From Cocos nucifera (lineage: Eukaryota; Streptophyta; Magnoliopsida; Arecales; Arecaceae): DNA of 64,000 nt. Within the stretch, counting starts at the first letter, position 1. Every line of letters starts with the position of its first letter. Positions 1 through 14,000 of this stretch are shown one piece after another. The DNA lies in assembly GCA_006176705.1 (NCBI GenBank), contig QRFJ01000006.1:7053115-7117114 (forward strand), given 5' to 3'. Both the position numbers and the translations under genes were made by a program. The notes under the pieces are model-generated. The model saw only the letters and a program-made list of their open reading frames with translations, ran no database searches and had not been told where the DNA came from.

Positions 1-400
1 TAAATATTCGTATCCAATTCCAACTCATCCATCAAAGCTCCTCTAGCCTCACTTATTGGCTGAACTTAAAAAGCTCTCATCATCTCATACACGCTTGACA
101 TTTTGGAGGACGAAGTCTTAGCCACATATCTTAACTCTCTCTATCTAGATCACTCCGGACACAGCTAGCTAGTGATTTCAACTCAAGATTCTTCCATATA
201 AACACCCTCTTCACCACCCCCCTCTCTCTCCAAGTAAAAGAATAAAAGTTAAAACACCTTTCGATTATGGAGCATCTCATGCGTTGTAAGATACAGAATT
301 GCAAAAATTAACAACAATTACATTGTCTGTTCCCCAGACCACTCTGAAAAAAACAAGGCAGCCAACAAAGAATCCATCGACGGATGCAATCATACCCGCA
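1..400. other. 3' flank of the STR10 gene
   Basis: No coding exon recognised. Short overlapping open frames on both strands here have no family resemblance. The stretch next to 401 presumably holds the 3' UTR of the minus-strand rhodanese gene; a polyadenylation site was not assigned. Confidence 0.5.
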
Positions 401-1132
401 TCAATTCCCCTTGCCAACGACTTGCAAGAACAGAAGCAACTGGAGGAAAAAGTAGGACACTCCACCTACGGTAGCATACTGTAGCTTGGTGCTTCCCTCC
501 ACCTCAGCAAAATCACCATCTCCTGATCTATTGAACCCTCCAGCCAACCATCCCAAGTTCTTGTACCCTCCCTTGTGCAATATCCTCACCGCAATCATAG
601 ACCTGAACAATAATATGTACCACCTTGCAATCATCTCAAACGTAAAATTTGAGCTTAAAAACTTCAATAAGAATCACCACCAATGAGAGTGCTTCATCTA
701 CCTGAGTCCTTCACCACAGGCCACAAGTAGCTTATCCTCTTTGTCAGGAACCACCTCCTCCACCTGAGGGAGGAAGCGCTCGTTGATGGTGGTGAGCAAC
801 TGACCGGTCCACAGCCCAACGTAGCCGAAGTGGACCCATTTCTTGAGGAGGGTGATAAGGCCGCTGTCGGTGTCCTCCACGAAGAGGGGCACGTGAAGGG
901 AGCCCACGACGCGAGCCTTCTCCCACTCCCATGCCGGCCGAACGTCCAGCAGGCGAAAGCCTTGGGCTTGCAGCGCCGATGCCGCGTCTCTTGGCGGTAT
1001 CGCGCGGACGACGCCCGAGCGGATCAGCTCCTCGCCACCCTTGGGATAGCCCTGGGTCTGCTGCCGTAGGGCTCGAGCCCCAAAAGCTACAGCTCGTGAG
1101 GAGAGGTGGTTTACACCAACCGCTATTCCCAT
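401..1132 (-). CDS. STR10: Rhodanese-like domain protein, STR10 type (chloroplast-predicted), 2 exons
   Basis: Exon 1 is 1132-702 and exon 2 is 602-401; the 99-bp intron (701-603) has a GT donor after CTCAG and an AG acceptor (TTCAG). Spliced length is 633 nt, giving 210 residues, close to the roughly 214 of Arabidopsis STR10 (At3g08920) as I recall it. The rhodanese domain starts near residue 38 (RSGVVRAIPP) and contains LLDVRPAWEWEKARV, SLHVPLFVEDTDSG, LLKKWVHFGY and the active-site loop ACGEGLRS, whose Cys is the sulfur-accepting position in active rhodaneses. The end of exon 2 has a hydrophobic C-terminal stretch (SYFFLQLLLFLQV) suggesting membrane association. I chose the Met at 1132 (MGIAVGVNH) because the open frame upstream of it shows no family similarity; a plastid transit peptide is expected but not obvious. 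Members of this family are plastid or thylakoid sulfurtransferase-like proteins; the physiological substrate is unknown. The gene lies head-to-tail downstream of NFXL2. Confidence 0.92.
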
Positions 1133-2342
1133 GCTTTCTTCCTTATCCGGTTGCTTTGGATATCCCGCAGGAGTAGAGAGAGCGTCGCCGCGAGGTGAGT
1201 CAAAGTCTCCAATGGTCCTTTTAGACGAGACAGCGTGACAGAGGATGTCGAGGCCTCGGCCTAAAGATTGCTCCACGCTCGAACATGGACCGGCTGGAGA
1301 GATTTTTTTCGTTGAGCACGTCAACCTCCAGCCAATCCATTTTTGAAAATTCTTTCGAAGAAGGTGCTCGGTGTCTAGCTCGATTGGTTGTATGCAATCA
1401 TTTGTCAATAGGACCTAGCTCGATTTTTAGGCAGACCCTGCCGACTTCTTTTTGTACAACAAATATGTGGAAGAAAGATCATGTAGACCTCAAATTACTC
1501 GGGTGTCCCTGCGTCACGAACTTCATATGAAGTTCCCCAAAATTCTCTGAATCTTATTCTCAATTCTTATCGAGCATAGCCGGTTCATACCAAAAGCTGA
1601 ACCATCCCCAACGATGCCTTTCCCTCTAACGACAGCATGCCATCAAAATGTTACAGTGGATACTGCAAGCATAGGCAAATACCCGTTTCACATGAATATA
1701 ACGGCATCCGAGTGCAGTCTCCAGCTGATAAATTCTGCATCGGAAAAACCTCTTAAATTTCCTTAATACTGATGTCACACTCGTGACCGAACAAACGGGA
1801 TATCCTAATAGCAAATGTTCCGGCGGGCATACAGATCAAACCACCACAACCGAATCCTAAGGCATCATATTTTATTTCAAACAAAATACAACAACCACAA
1901 ACTTGCGGCCATGAAGATAAACCTTCATCGATTACCGATCTTGGAAAAGTCCTACAAACCTGACTGATATTACATTTCCGTATACACTGACTTAATAATA
2001 ACAACAAGGTCAAAGTGAGTCTATGGCCATCAATGGGGCTCTAATTTTCGTAGTGCTGTTAGGTGTATTATATTTGGTAATCTTGTTTCAGGATACAGCT
2101 TTGCACCTTGTATTACCACGCCCCACGCCCCAACCAACCAAAAAGAAAAGAAAAAAAAAAAAAAAAAAAGAGGAAGCACCAAACCGTCAATCCACCATTA
2201 CAACTTTCAGCTCAAACAGCTTTTCCGGTTTACATAGTTCAGCTATAAATAGATGTTAGATTCGCTTTTATTAGCGATCACCAAAAGGTAACTAAATGTA
2301 AACAAATAAATAAATACAATGGTTTTCAATTTCATTGCAAGA
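1133..2342. other. Intergenic between NFXL2 stop and STR10 start
   Basis: No exon recognised. A poly-A-rich tract lies near 2140-2170. On the minus strand AATAAA (plus-strand tttatt at 2267-2272) lies about 70 nt past the NFXL2 stop and could serve as its polyadenylation signal. The STR10 promoter must lie in the half nearest 1133; no clear TATA box was assigned. Confidence 0.5.
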
Positions 2343-5300
2343 TCAAGCTCTTGGGAATCTTTGTCTCAGCCTTCTTTCTTCGATTTCATTCATCCAATCG
2401 GAAAGCCAGAAAAGGCCCTTATAACCATAGTAAGCACTTGCAATGATCAATACAAATACTGAAATAAACAAAACAAATCTCCAAAGAGTCTCCTTAATTG
2501 CCTGTGCAAAATAAGAAAATTCAAATCATGCATACGCAAACAGCAGCAATAAAACAACATCATTTAGAACAGATAACACCAACCTGAAATTTTGAAGCCT
2601 GCTTGGTTTCCCGTACCCGCTCACGTCTCTTCCGGCGCCTGGGAACATTTGATACTTCCACAACCGGGCTCTTTGGAGAGAGATTCAAAGCAAAAATTAA
2701 GACCTCAAGGGAATGGTTAAACATATTGCATGCATTTAAAAAAGAGAATTTGCTTGTACTGGAATGCATGCTACTTTAAAGCCACATTTTACTTATCCTT
2801 TATATGAAGGGCAACAATCGTTCCGTCCAACATGTCATGCTCGATAACAGAAGCTCACTTCACCTCTGATTGAGATTCAGATGCTAGAAAAGAGAGCTAA
2901 TATGCAGAGAAAGAGATGCCATAAAGAGCAAAAGTCTTGTCCATAAACTCTGACCCTTCTTTTGAACAAGAAACCACTGAAGGGTGATTTTGATTTGCAT
3001 AAGAATCATGCCCTTAACTTTTAGGATGTATTTGATTAGCCATTAAAAAAGTACTTTTTTGTTTTTTGATTTTTAAAAAGCAAAATCAAAAAGCAATATT
3101 TGGTAACATCATGAAAAGCAAAAAGCAAAAAATCAAAAAATTAAAATAATTACTTCAAATGCAAAGCAAAAATTTTTTGCTTTCCAAAACTTGCTTTTCT
3201 GCTTTTTTTGCTTGTTAAACTTGTCCCACGTCTAAAATATCAAACCAAAAAATAAAGAGCCCGAACCCTTCTCCCTCATCGAGTTGTTCACCTTCCCGTC
3301 CCCTTCTCCCTCCCTTCCTGAACGCTTCTCTCTCATCAAGCTCTTCACCTCCCCATCCCATTCTTTTTATTTATTTTTGCTTTTTGCTTTATAGTAACAT
3401 AGTTACTAAACATGCCCTTTGCTTTTGCTCAATAGTAAAAATAAAAAAAAAGTAAAAAATATCTTTTAAAAATTAAAAATTAAAAATCAAAAAGTGTAAC
3501 CAACGCAACCTTAGTGGTTCAGAAATTTGCTTAAAGAAGCTTCCACAGGTAAACAAGCTTAATAATATTCCAGAGTGCCTGAAAAATGGATGGATGCTTT
3601 CAGCAAATGTGTTTACCATAAATTTGTGTAGTACCAAGAGCGACAATAAATTAAGCCAGACAGAAGAATCATCTTGAGCATAATCTACACATAAAGATAG
3701 TTTTCTGATAGGAGATTCAATATGCAAAATCATATATTAAAACAGACCATATCATAATCATCTATTTGGGATTGGCAATGAATTAAAACAAATAAAAAAA
3801 AAAAAAAGTTCCCAACAGACCATATTTGCCACTTAAAACTAAAATCTAAATGACTTTCTCACTTTCTGACTAGGAGTAACACTTCTCATTGAAGAAATGA
3901 TAATGGTGGTGGCATCGCTGGCAATGATGAATATATAAACAAATAAATTTGAAAATGTGAACTCAAATGAAGGTGCTATTTTCTTCTGTAATAAACCCAT
4001 AGCTTAGAGTATATGGTGACAATCCAGTTCTTTCTAAGTACAAAATTTGGACAGATAAAAATATTAGGAAGTAGCAAAAATATCATAGCAAATTATATAT
4101 TACCTTGGCCTCACTAGTTTTGCGGAGCTGTAATTCCGACTCAACAACCTTGATTTTACTAGGGCAGTTTATGCTGCATGGAAGCAGACCAACTCCAAAG
4201 TGGCTCTTTGATATGTCTTTAGGATCACGACCAGCATTGCAATACTCTTTTTGTACATCTTGGCATAGCCGCTCATTTTTCAGGTTGTTACATGCACAAC
4301 GGACAGTGACCTTGCAAGATAATAGGAGAAAAAGAAAAAAGAAAAAAGAGCAGCTAGATAAAAGACAAATCGTCACTTTAGTTTCCCTAAGAAATCAATT
4401 TTTCTTTTTATTACAAAAAAAAAAGGGGATGCTGTACATAAAACTATTAAATTTTCAAATACGAGTCATAGTAAAATCCAAAGTAGAATATTTAGCTACA
4501 AAACCTAGACATTAGTTATAATGTACATAATAAAGCCATGATCTTAATTATCTAGCTTTAATCCAACTGTTCTGGTTCGACTTTATGGTTCCTCATTTGC
4601 CAAGCATTCTTATCTAGAACTACCTAATATGTTATTTCAAGTTTTGCCATCTCTTTTTCACAACCTCCATCCATGTTACCTTACATCTTTCCCTCCTTTT
4701 GCAGCATCCTTCAAAACAAAACAGGAAACGTCCAAACAATAACACTTGTAAAATTTGGATCCATTTCAAAGTTTAACATGTTTTTTTTGCAATGTGCTCT
4801 CAGGTTAAATCAACTGCCCACCTTTTTCACATAGGCTTGGGACCGGCAATGGTGGTGTTTCATAAATGCATATAATCCAAACAGCATGAGTTTTTTTTTA
4901 AATTAATTTTGTTTTATTTTTAGCATTACTTTTTTGAGCTTATCTTATTAGACAAGATGACAAAGAAAAAAATAAGAAAAAAGAAATGAGATAATGAAAA
5001 GACAGAAACATGTTCCTTGGAAATGAGAAAAGAACATTTCCTGAGAATGAAGATTTGTATATACATAGATATACATACACATATATATGTATAATGTTAT
5101 GTGTAATATTAAAATACATTTCCTTAGGCTTGTTTGGATGGTTGGGCTCAAAATTCTATAGGATTCATGAGTTGGGCGAGTACAACCATAAAAAAATATT
5201 GAATTAGAGGCTAGCCTAAGCCTATCTACAACTATCCAAGACTATGCTAGCCTAAGCCTGTCTACAACTATCCAAGACTATCTTTTATATGGGCTGGCCT

Positions 5301-8300
5301 GAATCCCATAGGAAGAAAAAATAACCTATTCGGAAGAAAAAATGATCTCAGCAAGTCATTTTTTTCTCCCTATAGGATTCGGGCCAATCCACTCCAAAAA
5401 TGCTTGGGTATTGGCAATATAAGCCTAGCCCAAGCTTCTTTTTTCTAATTGCACTAGTCCAAACCTAAAAATCCCATGAGATTTTGGGCCTAGACATCCA
5501 AATAGGCCCTTAGAATGAAGTTATGTACACACACATATAGAGCTGGACTTGGCAACACTCAAATGGATCTCCACTCAAATATGGTTGAGTTTAGATTAGA
5601 TGATAGGGGTCTTACATCGATGATCTGAACTATTGGATGTATTCTATTATATTTAAATAGCTTACACACTGAAAATCATATGATTTGGAGACTTCTAGTC
5701 TATGCATCAAATGGTCAAAAGAACATATATTGTTTCATATTATTTAGACTAACTTTTTGATCACGTGATGTAACAACTAGGAGTCTCCAAATCCCATGAT
5801 TTTTTTTTTTTTTTTTTTTTTGTGTAAGTAGATTAGAGGTGGTAGATTATATTCAATTGCTTGGATCATTATGTGGGATCTTATCATTTGATCCAGACGT
5901 GATCAAATTTGAGTAGAGATCCACTAAAGTGTAGCTAAGTCTGGCACTATATATATATATATTACACAAAATTGGAATGTACACTTTATGTTAACTTCTT
6001 GTAATAGAAGTTAACAATTTTAAAATCAATGATTGGTCATTCAAATTGAAGATCCAAACTAGTGAATATGACCTATCCTACAAAAAAAGCCTAGAAACAA
6101 AATTTATATATTTTTCTGACCTCTAACCTATGCATCAAATTAGTACAAATGAAGATATCATATGCACTTGTGTGGTGAAGTACATGATAGAGCACATATA
6201 TTGAACATCTATTTCATGTAACATGACCTATACAATCTTAAAAACATAGGTAGATTTAAGTTCATTAGAGTTTGATGATTAGACTATAGTAAAATATAGT
6301 ATCATGCTATTAAAACCATCCATTATAACACCAATTTGATGCGTAGGTTAGAGACCATCAAAATATATAGTTTTTGGTTTCCACACAATTTTCATAGTGC
6401 ATATCATGGTTAATGGTTTCTATCTTGAATTTGGATAATTTATCATTGATTTTGAATTGTTAAGTATTTTTTCAAGGAGTTCATGAAAATTGGAAACTTA
6501 GTTTTGAAGGTTGATTTCAAGTAACTGGCCTTAAGCGGTTCTCCATTACTAAACTTAGTACATTCCAATGTAACCATGCTTAGGAGCCTCAATTTAACAA
6601 TATGAACGAATGGAATAATGGTTGTTCTGTGTTTACATTTAGGCTTTCTTTTGGCAAGTTCAGCTATAAATCCAACCACCACCACCAGCACAGGTTTCCA
6701 TTGTTTTACCATTCGGTCAAGCAAATGTACAATCTACTTAAGTTCATAAATTCGGGCTCCCTGTTGCCAAAATGACACTGAAACTGCTCATTGCATAGCT
6801 TGATTAACTGTGCTTACTTTATTAATTATCCAAAGTATTTTGTGGGTGGAACCAATGAAGTTACTGCATCAAATTAAATATCAGTAGCATATATGATAAT
6901 CATAATATTTATCGGGACAACATAAGTAGAAAACAAGTACAAAATGGAAGAAGATTATAATATTTTTCATCATGTAGTATGATTGAGATGGTATTAGCTT
7001 TACCTTTTTCAAACACCGATCAATTGATGGGCATTGACCAGGATGACATGTTTCAGAGCACAGATGTGGACAACTTGATAATTTTCTGCACATACACATT
7101 CATACAAATAGTGTTCTTATCGTATGAAAAAAGACAATGTAAAGAAGCTACAAACTAATGCAAACAACATATTCAACAAGGAACCAAAATACAAAATTGA
7201 CAATAAGAGATTAATCATTCATCATGTTAAAGCTGATTAATGGACATATAGCAAAAAAAATTATAATTTAGTAACTGCAGCCATAACCATAACCAAAAGG
7301 CATTATCCCATGGTTTCCATCTATTTGGCAATATGAATCATGTTAGCCGAAGACCCCAATCACCCATTTCCCCTTGTTTCTTTTTTTTAACATTAGTGGG
7401 ACAAACATTCAAATGACAAGATAAAACATTAGCGCATAGGAAGGAGTCGATCCAAGGGTTTTTGAGCAGCAACTTGGATTTTAAATGATTCGACAAACAC
7501 TCTTATGAAGGAGGTGAAAACCTTGAATAAGAATGATGACATAATAGACCAAGGTTTGCAATACCGATGCTACATCGGGAGTATTGTTACCACACCAATT
7601 AGGATACTCGGTATGGGAGGCATACCACATGTTAGTATGCCAAACTGATCCCTGTACTGGGCATATGGACACTATTCCAACATGGTACAGATGCAGGATC
7701 TAATACCAAGATTGCGAACCTTGAAATAGAGTCAAAAATATGAAATACAATTAGGAAAGTTTGGCATGCTTAGAATGCTTATTGCTATCACATAAACTTA
7801 CATTTGATCATTCGGCATTTTTTTAATTCATAGGAAAACAAAAATTACTATAAAAATGAGCACATAATAATTAATCATATCTTGTGATTCTATACATGGT
7901 TACAATCAGAGAAAACTAATAAGCAACATGGAAAACCAACAACATAGACTCCTAATGAAAAGCAGTAGGAAAAAGAGAAGGATATAACTTGCCTATGGCA
8001 TGGTCCACCACATGACCGCACTCTTTGTTGCTCCTTGTCACTCAAGCTGTTGTAATATATACACTCAAAAACATGCACCATGGCACCACAATGACAAGAT
8101 CTTTTGACAAGGACCTTGCAAGGTGGGCAATCATTGGAATGGCATGGTAGAGGGCAGGGATGTGAACATGATGGCTTCCTAACCTGAATGCATGCAACTT
8201 AAATTAAGCACGTACGAAATTGTCTAAAACTAAAATTTCCCATACTAAAGTAAAGATGGTCATACAATACTAATTATAGAAACTTTCCAAAGAGAAAGGA

Positions 8301-10970
8301 GTCTCCATGTGGTGGAGTTGAAAATATATATATATTGCTGAGAAATGCATCCTGACAAAAGTAGTGCGATAAAAATCATGCAATAAACCTTTTGGCAAGG
8401 AAGGAAGCACTCTTCACAAGACTCTGCAAGTCCACTCTCAGCATCTAATGGGATGAGAGCCTGTTCCTTATTACATCTTTCATGCTGATCCAATTTCAGT
8501 TGTTGGCTCTTTAGAATGTGACAAGGTTTTGTGCAGTAATGATTGCCACATGAGAGAAGGTTTCCACATAAGTTCTGACAGGCAAACTGTCTCTTATTGG
8601 AGCAAACCATCTAAAAATCAACAGAAAATCACATAAGAAAGATGAAATATCAACTGTCTTATGAGATCCTTTATGAAATTTCAAGAAAAAAAAAAGAAAC
8701 TGTAGCATACTTCTAGCAATCTTCAGTAAAAAGGATCAGTTAAAAACATACCGGACGTTCTTCCCCAACATGCTGGCCAAAGCACGATATCCAAACAACT
8801 TCTTGACAAGGAGGGCAGGGTGATCCAGGTATATATTCAATATGCTTGTCCACTTTCTTTTTCTTTGGTTTCAGGGTGAATTCTGGGTTAGGAGGAGGCA
8901 TAGGACCATGGCACCTAATTGTAAATGGAATATATTGTATCAAATATATTGAACAAGTTGAGATATATTGTTCAACAGACATGTCAAACCTTTCTTTACA
9001 ATTATGTCCACAAGCAAGTTTGTCTCCACAAATCATTCGACAAGGTGGGCAAGCTCCATAGTGGCACTTGTGAGGCTGGCAGAAGAAAAGAACGTTAAAC
9101 ATTACGTGAGGAGACTTGAATGCAGTTTTCTCTCAAGATAAGGGGCACCATATTTCCAAAAAAATATAACAAGAAAATGTTAATTTGTGTGCTAAATAAT
9201 AAAAATGCAACTAAAAGAGTTTGCCAACCAACTTAATAAAGATGCCCAACCATTAAAATCTGACTGATCAATATACCACCAGTTTGTCACCCAAACTCTA
9301 CAAGCAATTTTGGAGTCATCATTCTAATATCTGGCCTCTAACCCAATCAAGTCCAGTCAATATTAATTTTTCCTGATGAGATAACATTTGTATCTCATCC
9401 AGATTCCACAAAAGGACTCAAAAATGAATAAAACCTTCAATCTTGTCTGATAACTTCCAATTTATAACAATAGCTAATCATGTATCATAGGCCAGTATGG
9501 ATTATCCAATTATGGCGCTCAAAAGTTTAGAAAATACTGTAGATCTTAGCTTCCTAACTTAACTGGTTTTAAGAAAGAGATGGTAAGATGCTATGGCCGA
9601 GGTTCTCCCCTTCTCTTATCCTTGTACCATGGTTAAAAAAGTCAGTTCTATTTTGGCATTCATGATTTTCTAATAAAAGACAACATAATGGGATACATAA
9701 AAGATGTGTAAACGAATAGTGCCATCTTGTTATAATACATATCAAACAATATGGTACAGTAGTTACTATAAAATTTTAAAGTTTAAACCACCAATTTTAA
9801 AAACAATATTCTAGAGGAAACTAACAAGGCTATTGGAGCAAATGTGAAGTTGCAACCCACACAATCTTGTTCGGAAATAAGCAACATGACTGCTGTACCA
9901 ATCTATCGATATCTACAATTGTTCACAACCATAATACTAAGAGGCATACAAAATACTGCTCAGCGAAATAATAACAGGTTGTATCAATGTTCAGGCAACT
10001 GAAAGTAAGCAAAGAATACAATAGTTTTACCCAGCATTCAGATGCATGTATGCAAAGACGAGATATACGACATTGTTTGGGACATTTTGGCGGCTTTTGA
10101 CTCTTTTCAGTCCCACAAGGAACCTGAACATTTGATTGAGGCAATATCAACATCAGGATAAATACGGAAGAAGATGCCTAAATGTAATTTTGAATAAATA
10201 AACTTTAAAAGTTCTATTAAAATATATCTCATTATTTTTGAAGTAATTTATGTGCACGACTAGCAACAAACCAAATATAGAATAAATTCCTCACAGGCAT
10301 TTAATAATTGAAACATTTATGTGTAGTACATAATAAGAAATATAAATATTTATTATTGATTAAAAGGAGGAACTTTTTGTCTTGGAACAGATCATTAGGT
10401 TCACGCAGTTTGAGACTTGTATATTGGAAAAACAGATTCTATGCATAAAAAAAATGGTGGGCAAAAGAAATTTGAGTAGGGGTGGCAGTGGGTTTGGTTG
10501 GATTAGGCCAAAGCAGGTCATGTCGAAAAAACCCCCAACCCATACCCACCCATTCATAAATGTGTTGGTTTTGGATTGACCAATGTCCCACCAAAATTTT
10601 AAAATGGCCAATTTGAACCTATTTATTTTGTGTAGGTTCGTGCAAATTAGCCGGTCTAGGTCAAGTAGGGATGGCAATGGATCGGGTTTGATTTGGGCTG
10701 AAGCGATCTCAGATTAAAAACTTTCAACTAGCGTTTGCCGAACTATCCTAAACCAAATGGTTTAGGGCATTTCGAGCTGTATCGGCTACAAACAGGGATA
10801 ATTCGACCAGCCAAATTAGAACATTGAATGAGGAAGAGGGAATGAGAGGAAGATAGAGAGAGGGGGGAGGGAAAGAGAGAACAACATTACCGGAGGGCCG
10901 GCGGTGGCCCGCTGAGGCCGTCGGAGGGCTACGGAGGCTCTACAACTCCATGTCGCCCAATAGGACGTTT

Positions 10971-11006
<36 letters not shown>

Positions 11007-14000
11007 GGGAGCGAAGGTATCAGAGAAAGGCACAGTCGGTGAAGAGACCACCGGAGGGTGCGGGTGGCCGCTGTGGCCATCGGACGGCAAAAAAGATGTG
11101 GATGGAGCTGCGGATGTGGAAGAAGGGCAATCGCCCCTATTCAGTTCATTGCATTCTTTTAGGAATTTTTTTAAAAAATCAGAGAAATAGCGAAGCCGGC
11201 AATGGGTGTGCCGGCTTTACTCGAAGCCGATAATGGGCGTGTCTGCTTCACTTAAAGTGTACTAGCTCGAAGCTGGCAATGGGTATGCCGGCTTTACTTA
11301 AAGTAAAGCCAGCAAAACCATTGCCGGTCTCATTGTGGTGAAATTTTTTTTTAAAAAAAAATGAAATAGGGGCAATCGCCCCTGTTTCATGCCCACAGAG
11401 CCATGGGCCTCGATTCCACCATCTGACGGCTAGCCGGAGGCCTTCGACAGCTTCTCCACTAGCTTCCCCTCCCTCATTTTCTTTTCCTTCTCCCTCTATT
11501 TATCTCTCTCTCTCGACTACGATTTAGCGGAGAAAGTGGAGGCCTTGGCGACACTCCGAGCATGCCTGCGACCAACCTGTGGCCACCGCCAGCTTCTCCT
11601 TCAGCCACCCTCTCCTTCCCTTTCCCCCTTCTCTCTCTCCCTCCACTCTTTCTCTCTTTTCTTCCTCCCCGGTTCCTTTATTCGCTTCTATGTCGCTCCA
11701 TAATGGTCTAGTCCATTACAGATCCGTACTAAGTCATACCATCGGCCAGCCGGCACAGGTCCCAATATCGAGTCTGCAGATCTTGCTTTCAACAATGGGT
11801 TGGTTTCAGTTTGACCTGTTTCTAACCCAAATTTAAAAATAATCAACCAAAACTCATTTATTTCGGCTGTGTTGTGTGTGTTGGCACTTCTAGGTCAAAA
11901 TTTTCCACTCCTAATTTTAAGGCTTTTTTCTATGCTATAAATAGAAACATATGATATTTCATATCTTCAGCACAACCTCACTGTAAATTTAACCGCAAGA
12001 GATGTGTTTGTGTGCCACTCAAAGATTTGTTTTAATTGTTAGAGCTAAGCAAAAAACAATGTGCTGCAACAAAAATATATTCTTTGAGTACAAACATACA
12101 ATGAAAAATAATCCATCAACAATATTTTAAATATATAATCTAACCTCAAAGCGTGTCTCTCCACATGAACATGAAATGGTCACCATCATGGGACAAGGAA
12201 CACAGGCACCTCTAGAAAGAAAATGCAAATAAAAAATAAGTTATACAGTATTAGAGAGAATTAAAAATTACAAACAACACAAATAACATTTGAAATGAAT
12301 AAGCAGAAATCTCGGAAAGATCATTGCCATTATAGAAGATTTACCACCATTAAGTGGAGAAAAAGCAATACTAATTATCAAGAAGAGTTGATTTAAAATT
12401 CTAGGGAACAGAAATTCTACTGAAGATAGCTGAAATATCATAGTATTAAATCCTGGATAGGAATGTATCCGCAGAAATAGATATTAGCATCCATTATAAA
12501 AATGAAAAAGCTGAGAGACTTCTATTTGATCAACAGAATTTAATCGTAAGAAGAACAAAATAATAATGAAATTTACCAAAAGGGTATATTGCCAAAGTTT
12601 GCATACAAACAAATAAATGAATATAAAGAGTACAAGGCAGACTCGGAAATCAAGATTACCCGCCATTGATTGGCTTTATGGAGCAAATGAAAATTTTTCC
12701 TGCTATACACGACTGTTTTTTATCAGTCCAAGACTTAAAGTTTAGCCTAGACAAGCATATTTTGCCAGATAATATCACCATATATCTTTGACCACAGTGT
12801 TTATTCGCAGCACAGACAGCACAAGATAAGACAAATACACACGCCACTGAAAGCCCCAGAAAGTAAATATCAAGTCATATGGCATCATAAACGGATCAAG
12901 TACCTGTGGCATGGTGAAAGACATTTATGGTTGCTGCATCTTAGCTTCCTGCCACAAGTCTGAACTTTCGATAGTTTACTACTTCTGTTCTAGTGCAAGT
13001 GAATACTCGTAACTTGAAAGAAAGGCAGCAAGAAAGTTTTTGAAAGATATACACCTCTGGGCAAGAAGGGCAATCCCCATCACAGCAGCGACGCCTACAA
13101 GCATGCCGTCCACAATCTCGTAACCGCTGACATTTTCTTTCACAGACCAATTCTTGATAGCATGGAACCTATATTAGATTGAGGTCCAATTGTGTAAATT
13201 CAGCTAATATACATGGTTATCCTTTGTTGATCATAAGCTACTATGTTATCAATTTTCAAGTTGCAAGGAATAAAAATCCCATAGGATTTCCTTAAACACT
13301 ATGAAAAGAAAACCAAACTTTGAATTTATGATAACAACACATTGGCATCCAAAGCCAAGACTAACCTCCTTCTTCAAGCTCCCACATCGGCAAGACTTGA
13401 CGATAACAGTCCTACATGTCTCGACACAAGGCCCACGGTGGCACCTCTCCGGGCACCGATGAATTCTGCAGCTCAGCATCTTCTCGCATGTCGAGCCGCA
13501 TGTAGGCATATTTGCATCACAAGGGACACCTCTATATTCCTTCTTCCCGCACGGGCACGTCCTCCTCCCCTGAAGCGGGCAATTCCCGCACGGGCCCGCA
13601 TGGCACCCACGATCACACTTGTGCTTCCCGCAGCTTAGCATCCCATCGCATGGTCTCTCGCAGCGGAAACCCCGCTCCGAGCACTCCCTCTCCTCCTCCG
13701 TCTTCCCGCAGGCACAGCGGTACACCCCCCTCACCTGGCACGGGGGGCAGGGACCCACATGGCATCTCTCCGGGCAGCAGTGAGTCCTGCAAGGCAGCGA
13801 CTTGGGGCAAGGTTGGTTGCAGGAGAAGTGCTTTTGGGCGCAGCGGCGGACGTCCTCGCGGTAACCACAAAAGCAGCGGGTGGAGACGAGCTTGGGGCAC
13901 GGTGGGCAGGGGCCAGGATGGCAGAGGAGGAGACAGTGGTGGCCGCAGTTCCCGATGAGAGGGCGGCCGCAGACCTCGCCACAGGAGTGGGGGAGGATCC

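Larger units (their letters stand above)
10477..11913. mobile_element. Non-autonomous hAT-like element in NFXL2 intron 4
   Basis: The ends are TAGGGGTGGCA and, reversed, TAGGAGTGGAA, typical of plant hAT derivatives. The 8-bp flanks are aatttgag (10469-10476) and attttaag (11914-11921), a target duplication with two mismatches. A second TAGGGATGGCAATGG start at about 10667 suggests a nested copy. The interior is GC-richer than the intron and has a GA microsatellite, a small GC-rich repeat and CT-rich tracts. No transposase frame is visible. Confidence 0.6.

Noticed and set aside
2023..2259. 78-codon plus-strand frame with a hydrophobic start
   Set aside because: Short, passes through an A-rich simple repeat, no family; lies in the NFXL2 3' flank.
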